Notes under the pieces: model-generated | Seen by the model: the letters and a program-made list of their open reading frames with translations, nothing else | Database searches by the model: none | What the model was told of the DNA's origin: nothing | DNA from: Castellaniella sp035707805 | Lineage (GTDB): Bacteria; Pseudomonadota; Gammaproteobacteria; Burkholderiales; Burkholderiaceae_B | DNA: 64,000 bases | Assembly (NCBI GenBank): GCA_035707805.1 | Contig: DASSTS010000019.1 | Location: 176,563-240,562 of the forward strand | Reading direction: 5' to 3' | In this document: positions 1-9,116 of the stretch, piece by piece | How positions within the stretch are numbered: the stretch's first letter is position 1 | How the letters are laid out: each line of letters starts with the position of its first letter | Program-made: the position numbers and the translations under genes

Positions 1-113
1 GGCTCATCCGCGGCATCGGCGGCGGCCTGACCATGGCGCTGGTGTTGCTGTTCCTGTACCGGCGCGGGGTGCTGGCCACGGGTCATCCCGCCCAGGAGCC
101 CGAGGCCGGCCTG

Positions 114-1955
114 ATGTCGCTGCGCACCCTGCTGCTGCTGGCCACCCTGATTCCCCTGCCGTTGGTGGTGGGCCTGGCGGGATGGCTGGTCTTCACGGCG
201 TCCATCCAGACCGTGCAGCGGATGGAGCAGCAGCGGGTCGAGGAACTGGCCGGCCAGCTGCGCGACAAGGTCGCGGCCTTTTTCGAGGTGCCCCGCGCCG
301 CCGCCACGTTCAACGTCCGGCAGGTGCAGGACGGCCTGTTGTCGCTCGAGGCGCAGCCGGCGCTGCTGCACAGCTTCCTGCTGCAATTGCGCCAGCAGCC
401 CCTGCTGACCTACCTGTCGGTGGCGACGGCGCAGGGCGATTACCTGGCCGCCAGCCGGCCGCCGCACGGCGCCGAGCGTAGTCTGCGGATCCTGCAGGCC
501 AGCCAGGACGATGGCGGCCTCATGAACGTCTACCGGGTCGACGACGCCAACCGGCGCAGCACCCGGCTGCCTTCGGGCAACGCGCATTTCGATCCCCGTG
601 TGCGCCCCTGGTACCAGATGGCGGTCGAGGCGGGCAGCCTGCACTGGTATACGGCCTACCAGTACGCCATCGACACGGTGGACGGCCGCTATGACGACAT
701 GGGCATGGGCATGGCGGCGCCGCTGTACGACGACCAGCACCGCCTGCTGGGTGTGCTGACGGCCGACGTGGCGCTGACGGAGATCAGCCGCTTCCTGCAG
801 TCGGAGACCGGCGGCCTGGGCGGCGTGTCTTTCCTGATGGAGTCCGGCGGCGAGCTGCTGGCCAGTTCCGACGGCGCGCCGGTCTACGGCTTGCAGGGCG
901 GGCAGGCCCGCCGCGTCCTCGCCACGGCCAGCGTCAATCCCCTCATCCGGCGGCTGGGCACCGTGGTCTGGCAGTCGGGGCGCGAGGTCGGCCACCAGTT
1001 GCTGGACGAGCAGGGCCGGCGCTACCAGACCTACTGGCAGTCCATCCCGCTGCCCGACGGCCCCCTGCTGACCCTGGCGCTGGCGCTGCCGGAAAGCCGC
1101 TACGCCGGCCCGGTGGAACAGTCCATGCAGCGCATCGCCCTCCTGATCTTCGGCTTCTGGGTGCTGGGACTGGCGGTGGTCTCGTTGGCGGCCTGGTGGC
1201 TGTCCCGGCCCCTGCAGTCGCTCATCCTCTGGGCGCGGCGCCTGGCGGGCGGACAATGGCAGGCGCCGCCCGAGGTTCGCAGCCCGGTGCGCGAGATCGT
1301 GGTGCTGGCGCGGGCCCTGGGCCGCATGGCCGACCGCCTGAGGGGCCACCAGCAGGCGCTGGAGATGCAGGTCGCCGAGCGCACCCAGGCGCTGGTCCAG
1401 GCCAATCGCAAGCTGACCGAGCTGTCGGTGACCGACGGCCTCACCGGGCTGGCCAACCGGCGCCGTTTCGACGAGGTGCTGCAGCGCGAATGGCACCGTG
1501 CCCGGCGCGAGCGCGGCAGCGTCAGCCTGCTGATGCTCGACGTCGACTGGTTCAAGCACTACAACGACGCCTATGGCCACCAGGCCGGCGACGCGATCCT
1601 GCAACGGGTGGGTCAGGTGCTGCGGCAGACCTTCCATCGCCCCGGCGACCTGCCGGCGCGCTACGGCGGCGAGGAATTCGCCGTGATCCTGGCCGGCCTG
1701 GACCGCGATGCGGCCTGCCGGATGGCGCAGCAGGTGTGCGACGAGATCTCGGACCTGGGCATGCCGCACGAATACGGCGTGGACAACCGCGTCACCGTCA
1801 GCGTCGGCGTGGCGGAAATGGACCTCGACGACGAGCATGCGGTCCAGTCCCTGATCGGCCAGGCCGACGGCGCCCTCTACCGCGCCAAGGAGGCCGGGCG
1901 CAACCGGATCGAGTGCGCGGCATCCCACGGCGCCCCGCTGGACCCGGACGGCTAG
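114..1955 (+). CDS. Membrane diguanylate cyclase (Cache-HAMP-GGDEF)
   Basis: Predicted to make cyclic di-GMP from two GTP in response to a periplasmic signal. From this start (613 aa) there is an N-terminal membrane helix, a Cache-type sensor with the motif DPRVRPWY at about residues 160-167, a second helix at about 340-363, a HAMP linker, and a C-terminal GGDEF domain. The active-site loop is intact GGEEF (518-522), and an RPGD product-inhibition I-site lies exactly five residues before it, so an active, feedback-inhibited enzyme is expected. The frame stays open to the left edge of the window; an ATG at 33 would add 27 residues. I prefer ATG 114 because the protein then begins directly with the helix and has GAGG 8 bases upstream. 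The stop codon shares CTAG with the convergent kinase gene. Confidence 0.85.
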   Translation: MSLRTLLLLATLIPLPLVVGLAGWLVFTASIQTVQRMEQQRVEELAGQLRDKVAAFFEVPRAAATFNVRQVQDGLLSLEAQPALLHSFLLQLRQQPLLTYLSVATAQGDYLAASRPPHGAERSLRILQASQDDGGLMNVYRVDDANRRSTRLPSGNAHFDPRVRPWYQMAVEAGSLHWYTAYQYAIDTVDGRYDDMGMGMAAPLYDDQHRLLGVLTADVALTEISRFLQSETGGLGGVSFLMESGGELLASSDGAPVYGLQGGQARRVLATASVNPLIRRLGTVVWQSGREVGHQLLDEQGRRYQTYWQSIPLPDGPLLTLALALPESRYAGPVEQSMQRIALLIFGFWVLGLAVVSLAAWWLSRPLQSLILWARRLAGGQWQAPPEVRSPVREIVVLARALGRMADRLRGHQQALEMQVAERTQALVQANRKLTELSVTDGLTGLANRRRFDEVLQREWHRARRERGSVSLLMLDVDWFKHYNDAYGHQAGDAILQRVGQVLRQTFHRPGDLPARYGGEEFAVILAGLDRDAACRMAQQVCDEISDLGMPHEYGVDNRVTVSVGVAEMDLDDEHAVQSLIGQADGALYRAKEAGRNRIECAASHGAPLDPDG

Positions 1956-3355
1956 CCGGCCGGGGGAAAGACCAGGCAGACCTCGCAGCCCGCCGGCGTC
2001 GAGCGGATGCGCAGGGATCCCGCATGGCGCTGCATGATGGTGTGCACGATGGCCAGGCCCAGGCCGGCGCCGTGGCCGCTCTTGCCCGCCTGGCCGCGGC
2101 GGAAGCGCCGGCCGGCCTTGCGGATGTCGGTCTCGCTCATGCCCGGTCCCGTGTCCTGGACGCCCAACACCACCCGCCCGTCCTCGCGGCCGATGCGCAG
2201 CGTGATCAGGCCGCCGGCGGGGGTGTACTGGATGGCGTTGTCCATCAGGTTGACCACCGCCTCGCGCAGCAGCCATTCGATGCCGGGCACCGTCGCGTCC
2301 AGCTCGGCGCCTTCCATGGCGAGGGTCTGGCGCTTCTGCCGCGCCAGGCTGTAGAGCTGGCGGATCACGTCCTGCGCCAGCGGCGTCAGGGCGACGGGGC
2401 GAGGCTGGTCGGTCCGGGCGTCGGCCTCCCGGGCGCGGGCCAGCGCCAGCAGCTGTGCCGCCGTGCGCTGGGCCTGCACCAGCCCCTGGCGCATGGCCAG
2501 CAGCGCCGTGCGGGCCTCCGACGGATCCGGCTCGCGCAGGGCGTAGTCCAGCTGGGTGTTCAGCACCGCCAGCGGCGTGCGCAGCTGGTGCGACGCGTCG
2601 TCCAGGAACTGCCGCTGGCGGCGGGCCTGCCGGGCATGGCGGGCGACGTGCTGGTTGACGGCCTCCACCAGCGGGCGCACCTCGCGCGGCAGGCCCGCCG
2701 CGGTGATGGGGCTCAGGTCGTCGGGCCGCCGGCGCTTCAGGCTGCGGTACAGGCGGGTCAGCGGGCGCAGGCCGACCAGCACCCCCAGGAAGATCAGGCC
2801 CGAGGACACCAGCACCTCGATCACGTCGCGCACGATGCTGCGCACCAGCGAATCGCGGATCACGCGGTCGCGGCCGCTGCGGTCCTCGCCCACCATCACG
2901 ATCACGCGGCCCTGCGGCTGGCCGGCCAGCGGCGGGTCCATGCGCCGCGCCATGGCGGCGATGCGCACCGGCGTACCCAGATAGTCGCGGTCGTAGAACA
3001 CCGGGATGCCGGACTGCAGGCGCTGGCCGGGCAGGGGCAATTCCTGGTTGCCGATGTCGGCCAGGCCGTCCTCGGTCAGGATGCGGTAGTAGACCGCGTT
3101 GTCGGCCGTCAGCTCGAAGAACTCCAGCATCAGGTAGGGCAGTTCCACCGCCAGGCCGCCGCTTTCGGTGGAGATGTTGTGGTCGATGGCGCGCAGCGCC
3201 CCCACCAGCGAGCGGTCGTAGGCCAGGTCGATCTGGGCGTGCATCTGGCGGCTGGAATGCCACAGCGCCACGCTCAGTACGCAGACCTGCGCCGGGATCA
3301 GGATCCACAGCAGCAGCGCCCGCAGGCTGCGCGACCCGGTGTCAGTCCGGCGCAT
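1952..3355 (-). CDS. Sensor histidine kinase, TctE-like
   Basis: This 467-aa two-component sensor kinase has a membrane helix near residues 11-33, a periplasmic region to about 175, a second helix near 176-197, and a cytoplasmic kinase core. The H-box is SHQLRTPL with phospho-acceptor His256. The ATP-binding domain shows the N-box (NLMDNAIQYTP), the G1 motif (DTGPGM) and a G2 motif (GAGLGLAIV). The N-terminal sensor architecture resembles TctE-type kinases, which often sense organic acids, but the ligand cannot be read from the sequence. The gene overlaps the response regulator by 14 bp, so the two are co-transcribed and translationally coupled, regulator first. Confidence 0.88.
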   Translation of the reverse strand: MRRTDTGSRSLRALLLWILIPAQVCVLSVALWHSSRQMHAQIDLAYDRSLVGALRAIDHNISTESGGLAVELPYLMLEFFELTADNAVYYRILTEDGLADIGNQELPLPGQRLQSGIPVFYDRDYLGTPVRIAAMARRMDPPLAGQPQGRVIVMVGEDRSGRDRVIRDSLVRSIVRDVIEVLVSSGLIFLGVLVGLRPLTRLYRSLKRRRPDDLSPITAAGLPREVRPLVEAVNQHVARHARQARRQRQFLDDASHQLRTPLAVLNTQLDYALREPDPSEARTALLAMRQGLVQAQRTAAQLLALARAREADARTDQPRPVALTPLAQDVIRQLYSLARQKRQTLAMEGAELDATVPGIEWLLREAVVNLMDNAIQYTPAGGLITLRIGREDGRVVLGVQDTGPGMSETDIRKAGRRFRRGQAGKSGHGAGLGLAIVHTIMQRHAGSLRIRSTPAGCEVCLVFPPAG

Positions 3356-4025
3356 GGCGCACGGGCTCCAGGCAGTACCCCATGCCCCGCAGCGTGACGA
3401 TCTGCGCGCCGGTGTCGGCCAGTTTCTTGCGCAGCCTGTGGATCAGGACCTCGACTGCCTCCGGGTTGATGCTGGTGTCCTCGGGGCTGATGCGGTCCAG
3501 GATCTGCTGCTTGGTGACCGGTTCGCCGGCTTTCTGGATCAGGACTTTCAGGGCGGCGTATTCGCGCGGCGACAGCGCCAGCGGCGTGTCGCGGTGCAGG
3601 AACCGTTGGCCGCCGATGTCCAGCACCAGGTCGCCCAGCATCCAGCGCGGGTGCCCGCGCCCGCGGCTGCGGCGGATCAGGGCGTGCAGCCGGGCCTCGA
3701 GCTCTTCGATGGCGAAGGGCTTCTGCATGAAATCGTCGGCGCCCTCGTGCAGCGATCCGATGCGCTCGGACATGGCGTCGCGCGCCGTCAGCACCAGCAC
3801 CGGACAGCGGTCGTCGCGGCCGCGCAGCCGCCGCAGGAACTCGTGCCCGTTCATGCCGGGCAGGCCGAGGTCCAGGATGATGGCGTCGAATTCCTCCAGC
3901 GCCAGGCGGCGTTCGGCCAGTTCCGCGTCGTCGGCCCAGTCGACCATGAATCCCCCGTGCCGGGCCAGACTGCGGGCCAGCCAGTTGGCCAGTTCCGATT
4001 CGTCTTCGATCAGCAGGATGCGCAT
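3342..4025 (-). CDS. OmpR-family response regulator, TctD-like
   Basis: This 227-aa regulator has an N-terminal receiver domain with the acidic pair E7/D8, phospho-acceptor Asp52 in ILDLGLPG, and the conserved Lys in MQKPF. The C-terminal winged-helix DNA-binding domain is of OmpR/PhoB type; LSPREYAALKVL and the final RGMGYCL hairpin are typical. It forms an operon with the overlapping kinase gene and is its likely partner. No target promoter can be assigned. It lies 40 bp downstream of uvrA on the same strand, with no clear terminator between them, so some read-through from uvrA is possible. Confidence 0.9.
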   Translation of the reverse strand: MRILLIEDESELANWLARSLARHGGFMVDWADDAELAERRLALEEFDAIILDLGLPGMNGHEFLRRLRGRDDRCPVLVLTARDAMSERIGSLHEGADDFMQKPFAIEELEARLHALIRRSRGRGHPRWMLGDLVLDIGGQRFLHRDTPLALSPREYAALKVLIQKAGEPVTKQQILDRISPEDTSINPEAVEVLIHRLRKKLADTGAQIVTLRGMGYCLEPVRHAPD

Positions 4026-4065
4026 GGTGGCGATGATAGGGCGCGGCGGCGCGTTTGCCCAGCGC

Positions 4066-6924
4066 TCAGGCGGCCGGCAGGACGTGCCGCAGCCAGGCTC
4101 CCGTGTGGCTTTCGGGCGCGGCGGCGATGGCCTCGGGCGTGCCCTGGGCCACGATGCGCCCGCCGCCGGCGCCGCCCTCCGGACCCAGGTCCACGACCCA
4201 GTCGGCCGTCTTGATCACGTCCAGATTGTGTTCGATCACCAGCACGGTGCTGCCGGAATCCGCCAGCTGCTGCAGCACGTCCAGCAGCACGGCGATGTCG
4301 TGGAAATGCAGGCCGGTGGTCGGCTCGTCCAGCACGTACAGGGTGCGGTCCGATCCGCGCCGCGACAGTTCCTGGGACAGCTTGATGCGCTGCGCCTCGC
4401 CGCCCGACAGGGTGGTCGCGCTCTGGCCCAGGCGGATGTAGGACAGGCCCACGTCCATCAGGGTCTGCAGCTTGCGCGCCACCACCGGCACTGCCTGGAA
4501 CAGCTCCAGCGCCTGGGCCACGGTCAGGTCCAGGATGTCGCTGATGGTGTGCCCGCGGTAGCGGATGTCCAGGGTCTCGCGGTTGTAGCGCTTGCCCTCG
4601 CAGACCTCGCAGGGTACGTACATGTCGGGCAGGAAGTGCATCTCGACCCGCACCATGCCGTCGCCCTGACAGGCCTCGCAGCGGCCGCCCTTCACGTTGA
4701 AGGAGAACCGCCCCGCGTCGTAGCCGCGCAGGCGCGCTTCGGGCACGCCGGCGAAGAGCTCCCGGATCGGCGTGAAAAGGCCCGTGTAGGTGGCCGGGTT
4801 GCTGCGCGGCGTGCGGCCGATGGGGTTCTGGTCGATGCTGATGATCTTGTCGAAGTGCTCCAGCCCGTCCAGGTGGTCGAAGGGCGCCGGCGAGGTCTGC
4901 GCGCGGTGCAGGCGCTGGCTCATGGCGGCCACCAGCGTGTCGTTGATCAGGGTCGACTTGCCCGAGCCCGACACCCCCGTCACGCAGGTGAGGCGCCCGA
5001 CCGGGATGGCCAGGTCCACGGATTTCAGGTTGTGGCCGCGGCAGCCCGATGCCCGCAGCCAGCGCTGGTCCGGGCCGGTCGCGACCGGCCGGCGCGCCGG
5101 GATGGCGATGCGCTGCGTGCCGGCCAGGTACTGGCCGGTCAGGGACTGCGGCTGGGCGGCGATCTCCTCGGGCGTGCCCTGGGCCACGACGTGGCCCCCC
5201 TGCTCGCCCGCGCCCGGGCCCATGTCCAGCACGTGGTCGGCGGCGCGGATCATGTCCTCGTCGTGCTCGACCACGATCACGCTGTTGCCCAGGTCGCGCA
5301 GCTGCTGCAGGGTGTCGATCAGGCGGCGGTTGTCGCGCTGGTGCAGGCCGATGGACGGCTCGTCCAGCACGTACATCACCCCCGTCAGGCCGGACCCGAT
5401 CTGGCTGGCCAGACGGATGCGCTGGGCCTCGCCGCCCGACAGCGTGTCGGCGCTGCGGTCCAGCGACAGATAGCCCAGGCCGACGTTGTCCAGGAAGTCC
5501 AGGCGGGCGCGGATCTCGTGCACGATGCGTTCGGCGACCTCGCGCCGCGCCCCGCCGATCTCCGATTCCTGGAACCAGCGCCGGCAGTCGGCCAGGGACA
5601 GCGATTCGATCTCGTAGATGGCGCGCCCGCGCCGCTGGCCGGGTCCCGGGTCATTGCCGATCAGCACATGCCGGGCCTCGGTGCACAGCCGCGCGCCCTG
5701 GCATTCCGGGCAGCGCGTGGTGTGGCGCAGCCGGCCGAGTTCCTCGCGCACGGCGTTGGAATGGGTCTCGCGCCAGCGGCGTTCCAGGTTGGGGATCACG
5801 CCCTCGAAGGCATGGCGGCGGATGGACGGCACGCCGCCCTCGCCGAGATACTGGAAGGGGATCTCCTCGGCGCCCGAGCCGTGCAGCAGGTGTTCGCGCA
5901 CCTGGGGATCCAGGTCCTGGAAGGGCGTGTCCAGACTGAAATGGTAGTGCTGCGCCAGGCTAGCCATCATGGCGTAGCTGAAGGCGTTGCGCCGGTCCCA
6001 GCCGTGGATGGCGCCCGCCGCCAGGCTCAGTTCGGGAAAGGCCACCACCCGCGCCGGGTCGAAGGAATCCACCTGGCCCAGGCCGTTGCAGCTCGGACAG
6101 GCGCCCACCGGGTTGTTGAAGCTGAACAGCCGGGGTTCCAGGTTGCCCATGCCGCGCGCGCAGACGGGGCAGGCGTAGGCGGCGGAAAACGCCTGTTCCT
6201 CGCCGCTGTCCAGGTCCAGCACGCCGGCCCGGCCCTGGGCCAGGTCCAGCGCGGTCTCGAAGCTCTCGGCCAGGCGCTGGCGGCTGTCGGGCCGCACGCG
6301 CAGCCGGTCCACCACCACGTCCAGGTCCCAGGGGCCCTCGGGGCTGGGCAGGGGCGTGCTGCCGTCGATGGCCTGGATCTCGCCGTCGATCCGCGCCCGC
6401 ACGAAGCCCAGGGCCTGCAGGCGCCGGCATTCGGTGACCAGGTCGTCCTCGCGGCCGCGCGCCAGCGGCGCCAGGATGGCCAGGCGCCCGCCCTCGGGGC
6501 GCGACAGCACCTGGTCCACCATCTGGCTGACGCTTTGCGCCTGCAGCGGCAGGTCGTGCTCCGGACAGTAGGGCGTGCCGATGCGGGCGTACAGCAGGCG
6601 CAGGTAGTCGTGGATCTCCGTGACCGTGCCGACGGTGGAGCGCGGATTGTGGCCGGCGGTCTTCTGCTCGATGGCGATCGCCGGCGACAGGCCCGTGATC
6701 ACATCCACGTCGGGCTTGTCCATCATCTGCAGGAACTGGCGCGCGTAGGCCGACAGGCTCTCGACGTAGCGCCGCTGGCCTTCGGCGTACAGGGTGTCGA
6801 AGGCCAGCGACGACTTGCCGGAACCCGACAAGCCGGTGACCACGACCAGGCGGCGGCGCGGCAGGTCGACTGAAATGTTCTTCAGGTTGTGGGTGCGGGC
6901 ACCCCGTATGCAGATGGCGTCCAT
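4066..6924 (-). CDS. uvrA: UvrABC system protein A (excinuclease ATPase)
   Basis: Damage-recognition subunit of nucleotide excision repair, which loads UvrB on lesions. The protein is 952 aa with two ABC ATPase modules: Walker A GLSGSGKSS near the N-terminus and GVSGSGKST in the second half, and two signature motifs of the form LSGGEAQRI. Paired Cys-X2-Cys zinc ligands are visible, including CPVC...CPSC and CEAC...CEVC. I chose the start at MDAICIRGARTHNLKN because UvrA proteins begin with this motif; the frame is open further upstream but that extension is not conserved in character. The gene is divergent from the MFS gene. A weak LexA-like half-match (CTA-N10-CAG, 6963-6978) sits upstream and is not convincing. 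Confidence 0.97.
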   Translation of the reverse strand: MDAICIRGARTHNLKNISVDLPRRRLVVVTGLSGSGKSSLAFDTLYAEGQRRYVESLSAYARQFLQMMDKPDVDVITGLSPAIAIEQKTAGHNPRSTVGTVTEIHDYLRLLYARIGTPYCPEHDLPLQAQSVSQMVDQVLSRPEGGRLAILAPLARGREDDLVTECRRLQALGFVRARIDGEIQAIDGSTPLPSPEGPWDLDVVVDRLRVRPDSRQRLAESFETALDLAQGRAGVLDLDSGEEQAFSAAYACPVCARGMGNLEPRLFSFNNPVGACPSCNGLGQVDSFDPARVVAFPELSLAAGAIHGWDRRNAFSYAMMASLAQHYHFSLDTPFQDLDPQVREHLLHGSGAEEIPFQYLGEGGVPSIRRHAFEGVIPNLERRWRETHSNAVREELGRLRHTTRCPECQGARLCTEARHVLIGNDPGPGQRRGRAIYEIESLSLADCRRWFQESEIGGARREVAERIVHEIRARLDFLDNVGLGYLSLDRSADTLSGGEAQRIRLASQIGSGLTGVMYVLDEPSIGLHQRDNRRLIDTLQQLRDLGNSVIVVEHDEDMIRAADHVLDMGPGAGEQGGHVVAQGTPEEIAAQPQSLTGQYLAGTQRIAIPARRPVATGPDQRWLRASGCRGHNLKSVDLAIPVGRLTCVTGVSGSGKSTLINDTLVAAMSQRLHRAQTSPAPFDHLDGLEHFDKIISIDQNPIGRTPRSNPATYTGLFTPIRELFAGVPEARLRGYDAGRFSFNVKGGRCEACQGDGMVRVEMHFLPDMYVPCEVCEGKRYNRETLDIRYRGHTISDILDLTVAQALELFQAVPVVARKLQTLMDVGLSYIRLGQSATTLSGGEAQRIKLSQELSRRGSDRTLYVLDEPTTGLHFHDIAVLLDVLQQLADSGSTVLVIEHNLDVIKTADWVVDLGPEGGAGGGRIVAQGTPEAIAAAPESHTGAWLRHVLPAA

Positions 6925-7004
6925 GCCGGTAGGGGGGTTCAGGTTCTTCAAAGGCCAACTTGCTACTATAACGCGCAGCCCCCCTACAAACCCAAGCGTC
7001 CCCC

Positions 7005-8204
7005 ATGGCCCGTCCTCCACGATCCTCCGCCCCCGCGCTCAAGCTGACCCCCCTGGAACGGCGCAGCAGCGTGGCGCTGGCCACGCTGTTCGCCGCCCGC
7101 ATGCTGGGCCTGTTCCTGCTGACGCCGATCTTCGCGGTCGCCGCGCGCACCCTGGTGGGCGGCGACGACCCGGCCCGCGTGGGCCTGGCGCTGGGGGCCT
7201 ACGGACTGACCCAGGCGGTGATGCAGATCCCCCTGGGCATGGCGTCCGACCGCTACGGCCGCCGGCCCGTCATCGTGTTCGGCATGCTGCTGTTCGTGAT
7301 CGGCGGCATCGTCTGCGCCCTGACCAACGACGTGGACTGGGTCACGGCCGGCCGCGTGATTCAGGGCCTGGGGGCGGTGTCGGCCGCCATCACCGCCTGG
7401 ATCGCCGACGCCACCCGGCCCGAGGTCCGCACCCGCGCCATGGCCATGGTGGGCGGGTCCATCGGCGTGTCCTTCGCCCTGTCGCTGGTGCTCTCGCCCC
7501 TGCTGGTGGGCGAATTCGGGCTGTCCGGGCTGTTCTGGGCGATCAGCCTGCTGGGCTTCGCCTGCCTGCTGATCGCCATGTTCTTCGTGCCCGACGTGCC
7601 GAAATCCGAGGCCGACATCGTGCAGGCCACGCCGCGCGACGTGCTGGGCCACCGCGACCTGCTGCGCCTGAATTTCGGCGTGTTCTGCCTGCATTTCATC
7701 CTGATGGCGCTGTTCATGGTGGCGCCGGGGATGCTGGGCCGCCTGGGCGGATTCGATTCCGCCAGCCTGTGGCAGGTCTACCTGCCGGTGATCCTGGCGT
7801 CCTTCGTACTGATGGTGCCGGCCGTCTTCTATACCGAGACGCGCAAGGCCCACAAGCCAGCCCTCGAATGGGCGGTGCTGGGCCTGGCGGTCGTGCTGGG
7901 GGCGCTGCCCTGGCTGATGGGTTCGTTCGCGCTGGTGGTGGCGGCCCTGATCGGCTTTTTCATCTGCTTCAACATCCTCGAGGCCCTGCAGCCCTCGCTG
8001 GTGTCGCGGGTCGCGCCCCCGGCCTACAAGGGCCTCGCCCTGGGGTTCTACAACACCGCCCAGTCCCTGGGCGTGTTCGCCGGCGGCGTGGCCGGCGGCA
8101 TCCTGGTGCGCGGCAGCGGCCCGTCCATGGTGTTCTGGGTCAGCGCCATGCTGGCCGTCGTCTGGCTGTACACGGCGCGGGGATTCAAGGACATCAAGCA
8201 GTAG
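7005..8204 (+). CDS. MFS transporter, drug-exporter type
   Basis: This 399-aa integral membrane protein has about 12 hydrophobic segments. It carries the MFS loop 2-3 signature (GMASDRYGRRPV) and a motif-C-like stretch in helix 5 (GGSIGVSFALSLVLSPLLVG), which is typical of proton-coupled exporters. A YajR-like multidrug exporter role is likely, but the substrate is unknown. The gene is divergent from uvrA, with about 80 bp between the two starts, and converges on the IclR regulator gene. In many Burkholderiales an MFS gene of this type sits between uvrA and ssb; here ssb is 23 kb away (see findings). Confidence 0.85.
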   Translation: MARPPRSSAPALKLTPLERRSSVALATLFAARMLGLFLLTPIFAVAARTLVGGDDPARVGLALGAYGLTQAVMQIPLGMASDRYGRRPVIVFGMLLFVIGGIVCALTNDVDWVTAGRVIQGLGAVSAAITAWIADATRPEVRTRAMAMVGGSIGVSFALSLVLSPLLVGEFGLSGLFWAISLLGFACLLIAMFFVPDVPKSEADIVQATPRDVLGHRDLLRLNFGVFCLHFILMALFMVAPGMLGRLGGFDSASLWQVYLPVILASFVLMVPAVFYTETRKAHKPALEWAVLGLAVVLGALPWLMGSFALVVAALIGFFICFNILEALQPSLVSRVAPPAYKGLALGFYNTAQSLGVFAGGVAGGILVRGSGPSMVFWVSAMLAVVWLYTARGFKDIKQ

Positions 8205-8239
8205 GGCCCGTCCGCCGGATCCCTGTCCGCCCGCGTTTC

Positions 8240-8259
8240 CCGGTGAGCCGGCTCACCGG
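8240..8259. repeat. Perfect 20-bp palindrome between convergent genes
   Basis: CCGGTGAGCCGGCTCACCGG reads the same on both strands. It spans the junction of the convergent MFS and IclR genes and includes the IclR stop codon. It could form a hairpin in transcripts from either side, but no T-tract follows, so a classical intrinsic terminator is not supported. Confidence 0.5.
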
Positions 8260-9029
8260 TACAGGTGGGTCAGCGTGTGCTGCGACGGGTTGCTGCCCAT
8301 GTGTGCCATGATGTCCTGCGCGGCGTGCTTCAGCAGGTCCGCGCACTCTTCGATGTGTTCCGGCGTGAAGCGGTCCTTGGGGCCGGACAGCCCGATGGCG
8401 GCGATCACCTGCCCGGTGCCGTCGAAGATCGGCACGCCCACCCCATGCACCCCCTCGCGCCATTCTCCAGCATTGACCGCATAGCCCTGCCGGCGGATCC
8501 GCTCGGCCTCGGCCAGCATGGCCTCGGGGCGGGTGATCGTCGCCTCGGTGTGGGCCTGCAGGTGGCGGGTGCTCCATAGCAGCGATTCGCGGCTTTTGAA
8601 CGCCAGCATCGCCTTGCCCGTAGCCACGCAGTGGATGGGCGCGCGTCCGCCGATCTGGGAATAGGCGCGGATGGGATTGGGGCTGTCGACCTTGTGCACG
8701 TAGACGACCTCGTCGCGGTCCTGGATCGAGAGGTGGACGCTCTCGCCGGTCTGCTCGGCCAGGGATTCCATGCGGTGCGCCGCGTGCGTGCGCAGGTCCA
8801 GTTTCGACAGGACCGCCGAACCCAGTTCCCAGAGCCGGATCGACGCCGTGTAGCCGCCCTGGTCGGGATCGCGGATCACGTAGTCGCTGTCGCTGAGCGC
8901 GGCCAGGAGCCGGTGGACGTTGCTTTTGGTCAGGCCCAGCGCGCGTGCGATCTCCGTCAGCGACATCGGTGTGGAGCTGTGCGCCAGGAGCTCGATGACC
9001 TGCAGGCCTTTGATCAGGGTATTGTTCAT
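8253..9029 (-). CDS. IclR-family transcriptional regulator
   Basis: This 258-aa protein has an N-terminal winged helix (SLTEIARALGLTKSNVHRLLAAL, recognition helix near residues 25-45) and a C-terminal IclR effector domain with the characteristic stretches SVHLSIQDRDEVVYV and GRAPIHCVATGKAMLAF. It is divergent from the CaiB-led cluster that begins at 9117, with two palindromes in the 87-bp gap, so it very probably controls that cluster and its own gene. IclR proteins usually sense a small organic acid or aromatic pathway intermediate; the ligand here is unknown. Confidence 0.92.
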   Translation of the reverse strand: MNNTLIKGLQVIELLAHSSTPMSLTEIARALGLTKSNVHRLLAALSDSDYVIRDPDQGGYTASIRLWELGSAVLSKLDLRTHAAHRMESLAEQTGESVHLSIQDRDEVVYVHKVDSPNPIRAYSQIGGRAPIHCVATGKAMLAFKSRESLLWSTRHLQAHTEATITRPEAMLAEAERIRRQGYAVNAGEWREGVHGVGVPIFDGTGQVIAAIGLSGPKDRFTPEHIEECADLLKHAAQDIMAHMGSNPSQHTLTHLYR

Positions 9030-9030
9030 G

Positions 9031-9066
9031 TTTCATAAAATGGAACAGTTGTATTCTATTTTAGAA
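9031..9066. promoter_or_regulatory. Candidate paired IclR operators
   Basis: Two imperfect inverted repeats lie in the divergent gap. TTTCATAAAATGGAA (9031-9045) has arms matching 5 of 6. TTCTATTTTAGAA (9054-9066) has perfect 5-bp arms around a 3-base spacer. Their centres are 22 bp apart, two helical turns, as expected for two dimers on one DNA face. The half-sites (TTC/GAA with A/T core) resemble IclR-type sites. Assignment to the adjacent regulator is inference. Confidence 0.5.
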
Positions 9067-9116
9067 CCAATTTAAGCTGCACGCATGAACTTTTTCTGAT
9101 CGATGAAGGGCTTCTG

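Noticed and set aside
3382..6873. Long plus-strand open frame antisense to uvrA and the response regulator
   Set aside because: Antisense to clearly recognisable genes; composition is typical of the mirror frame of GC-rich coding sequence.
6963..6978. LexA-like site upstream of uvrA (CTA-N10-CAG)
   Set aside because: One half-site is off by one base and the centre is GC-rich, unlike the near-consensus box before imuA. It is too weak to call.
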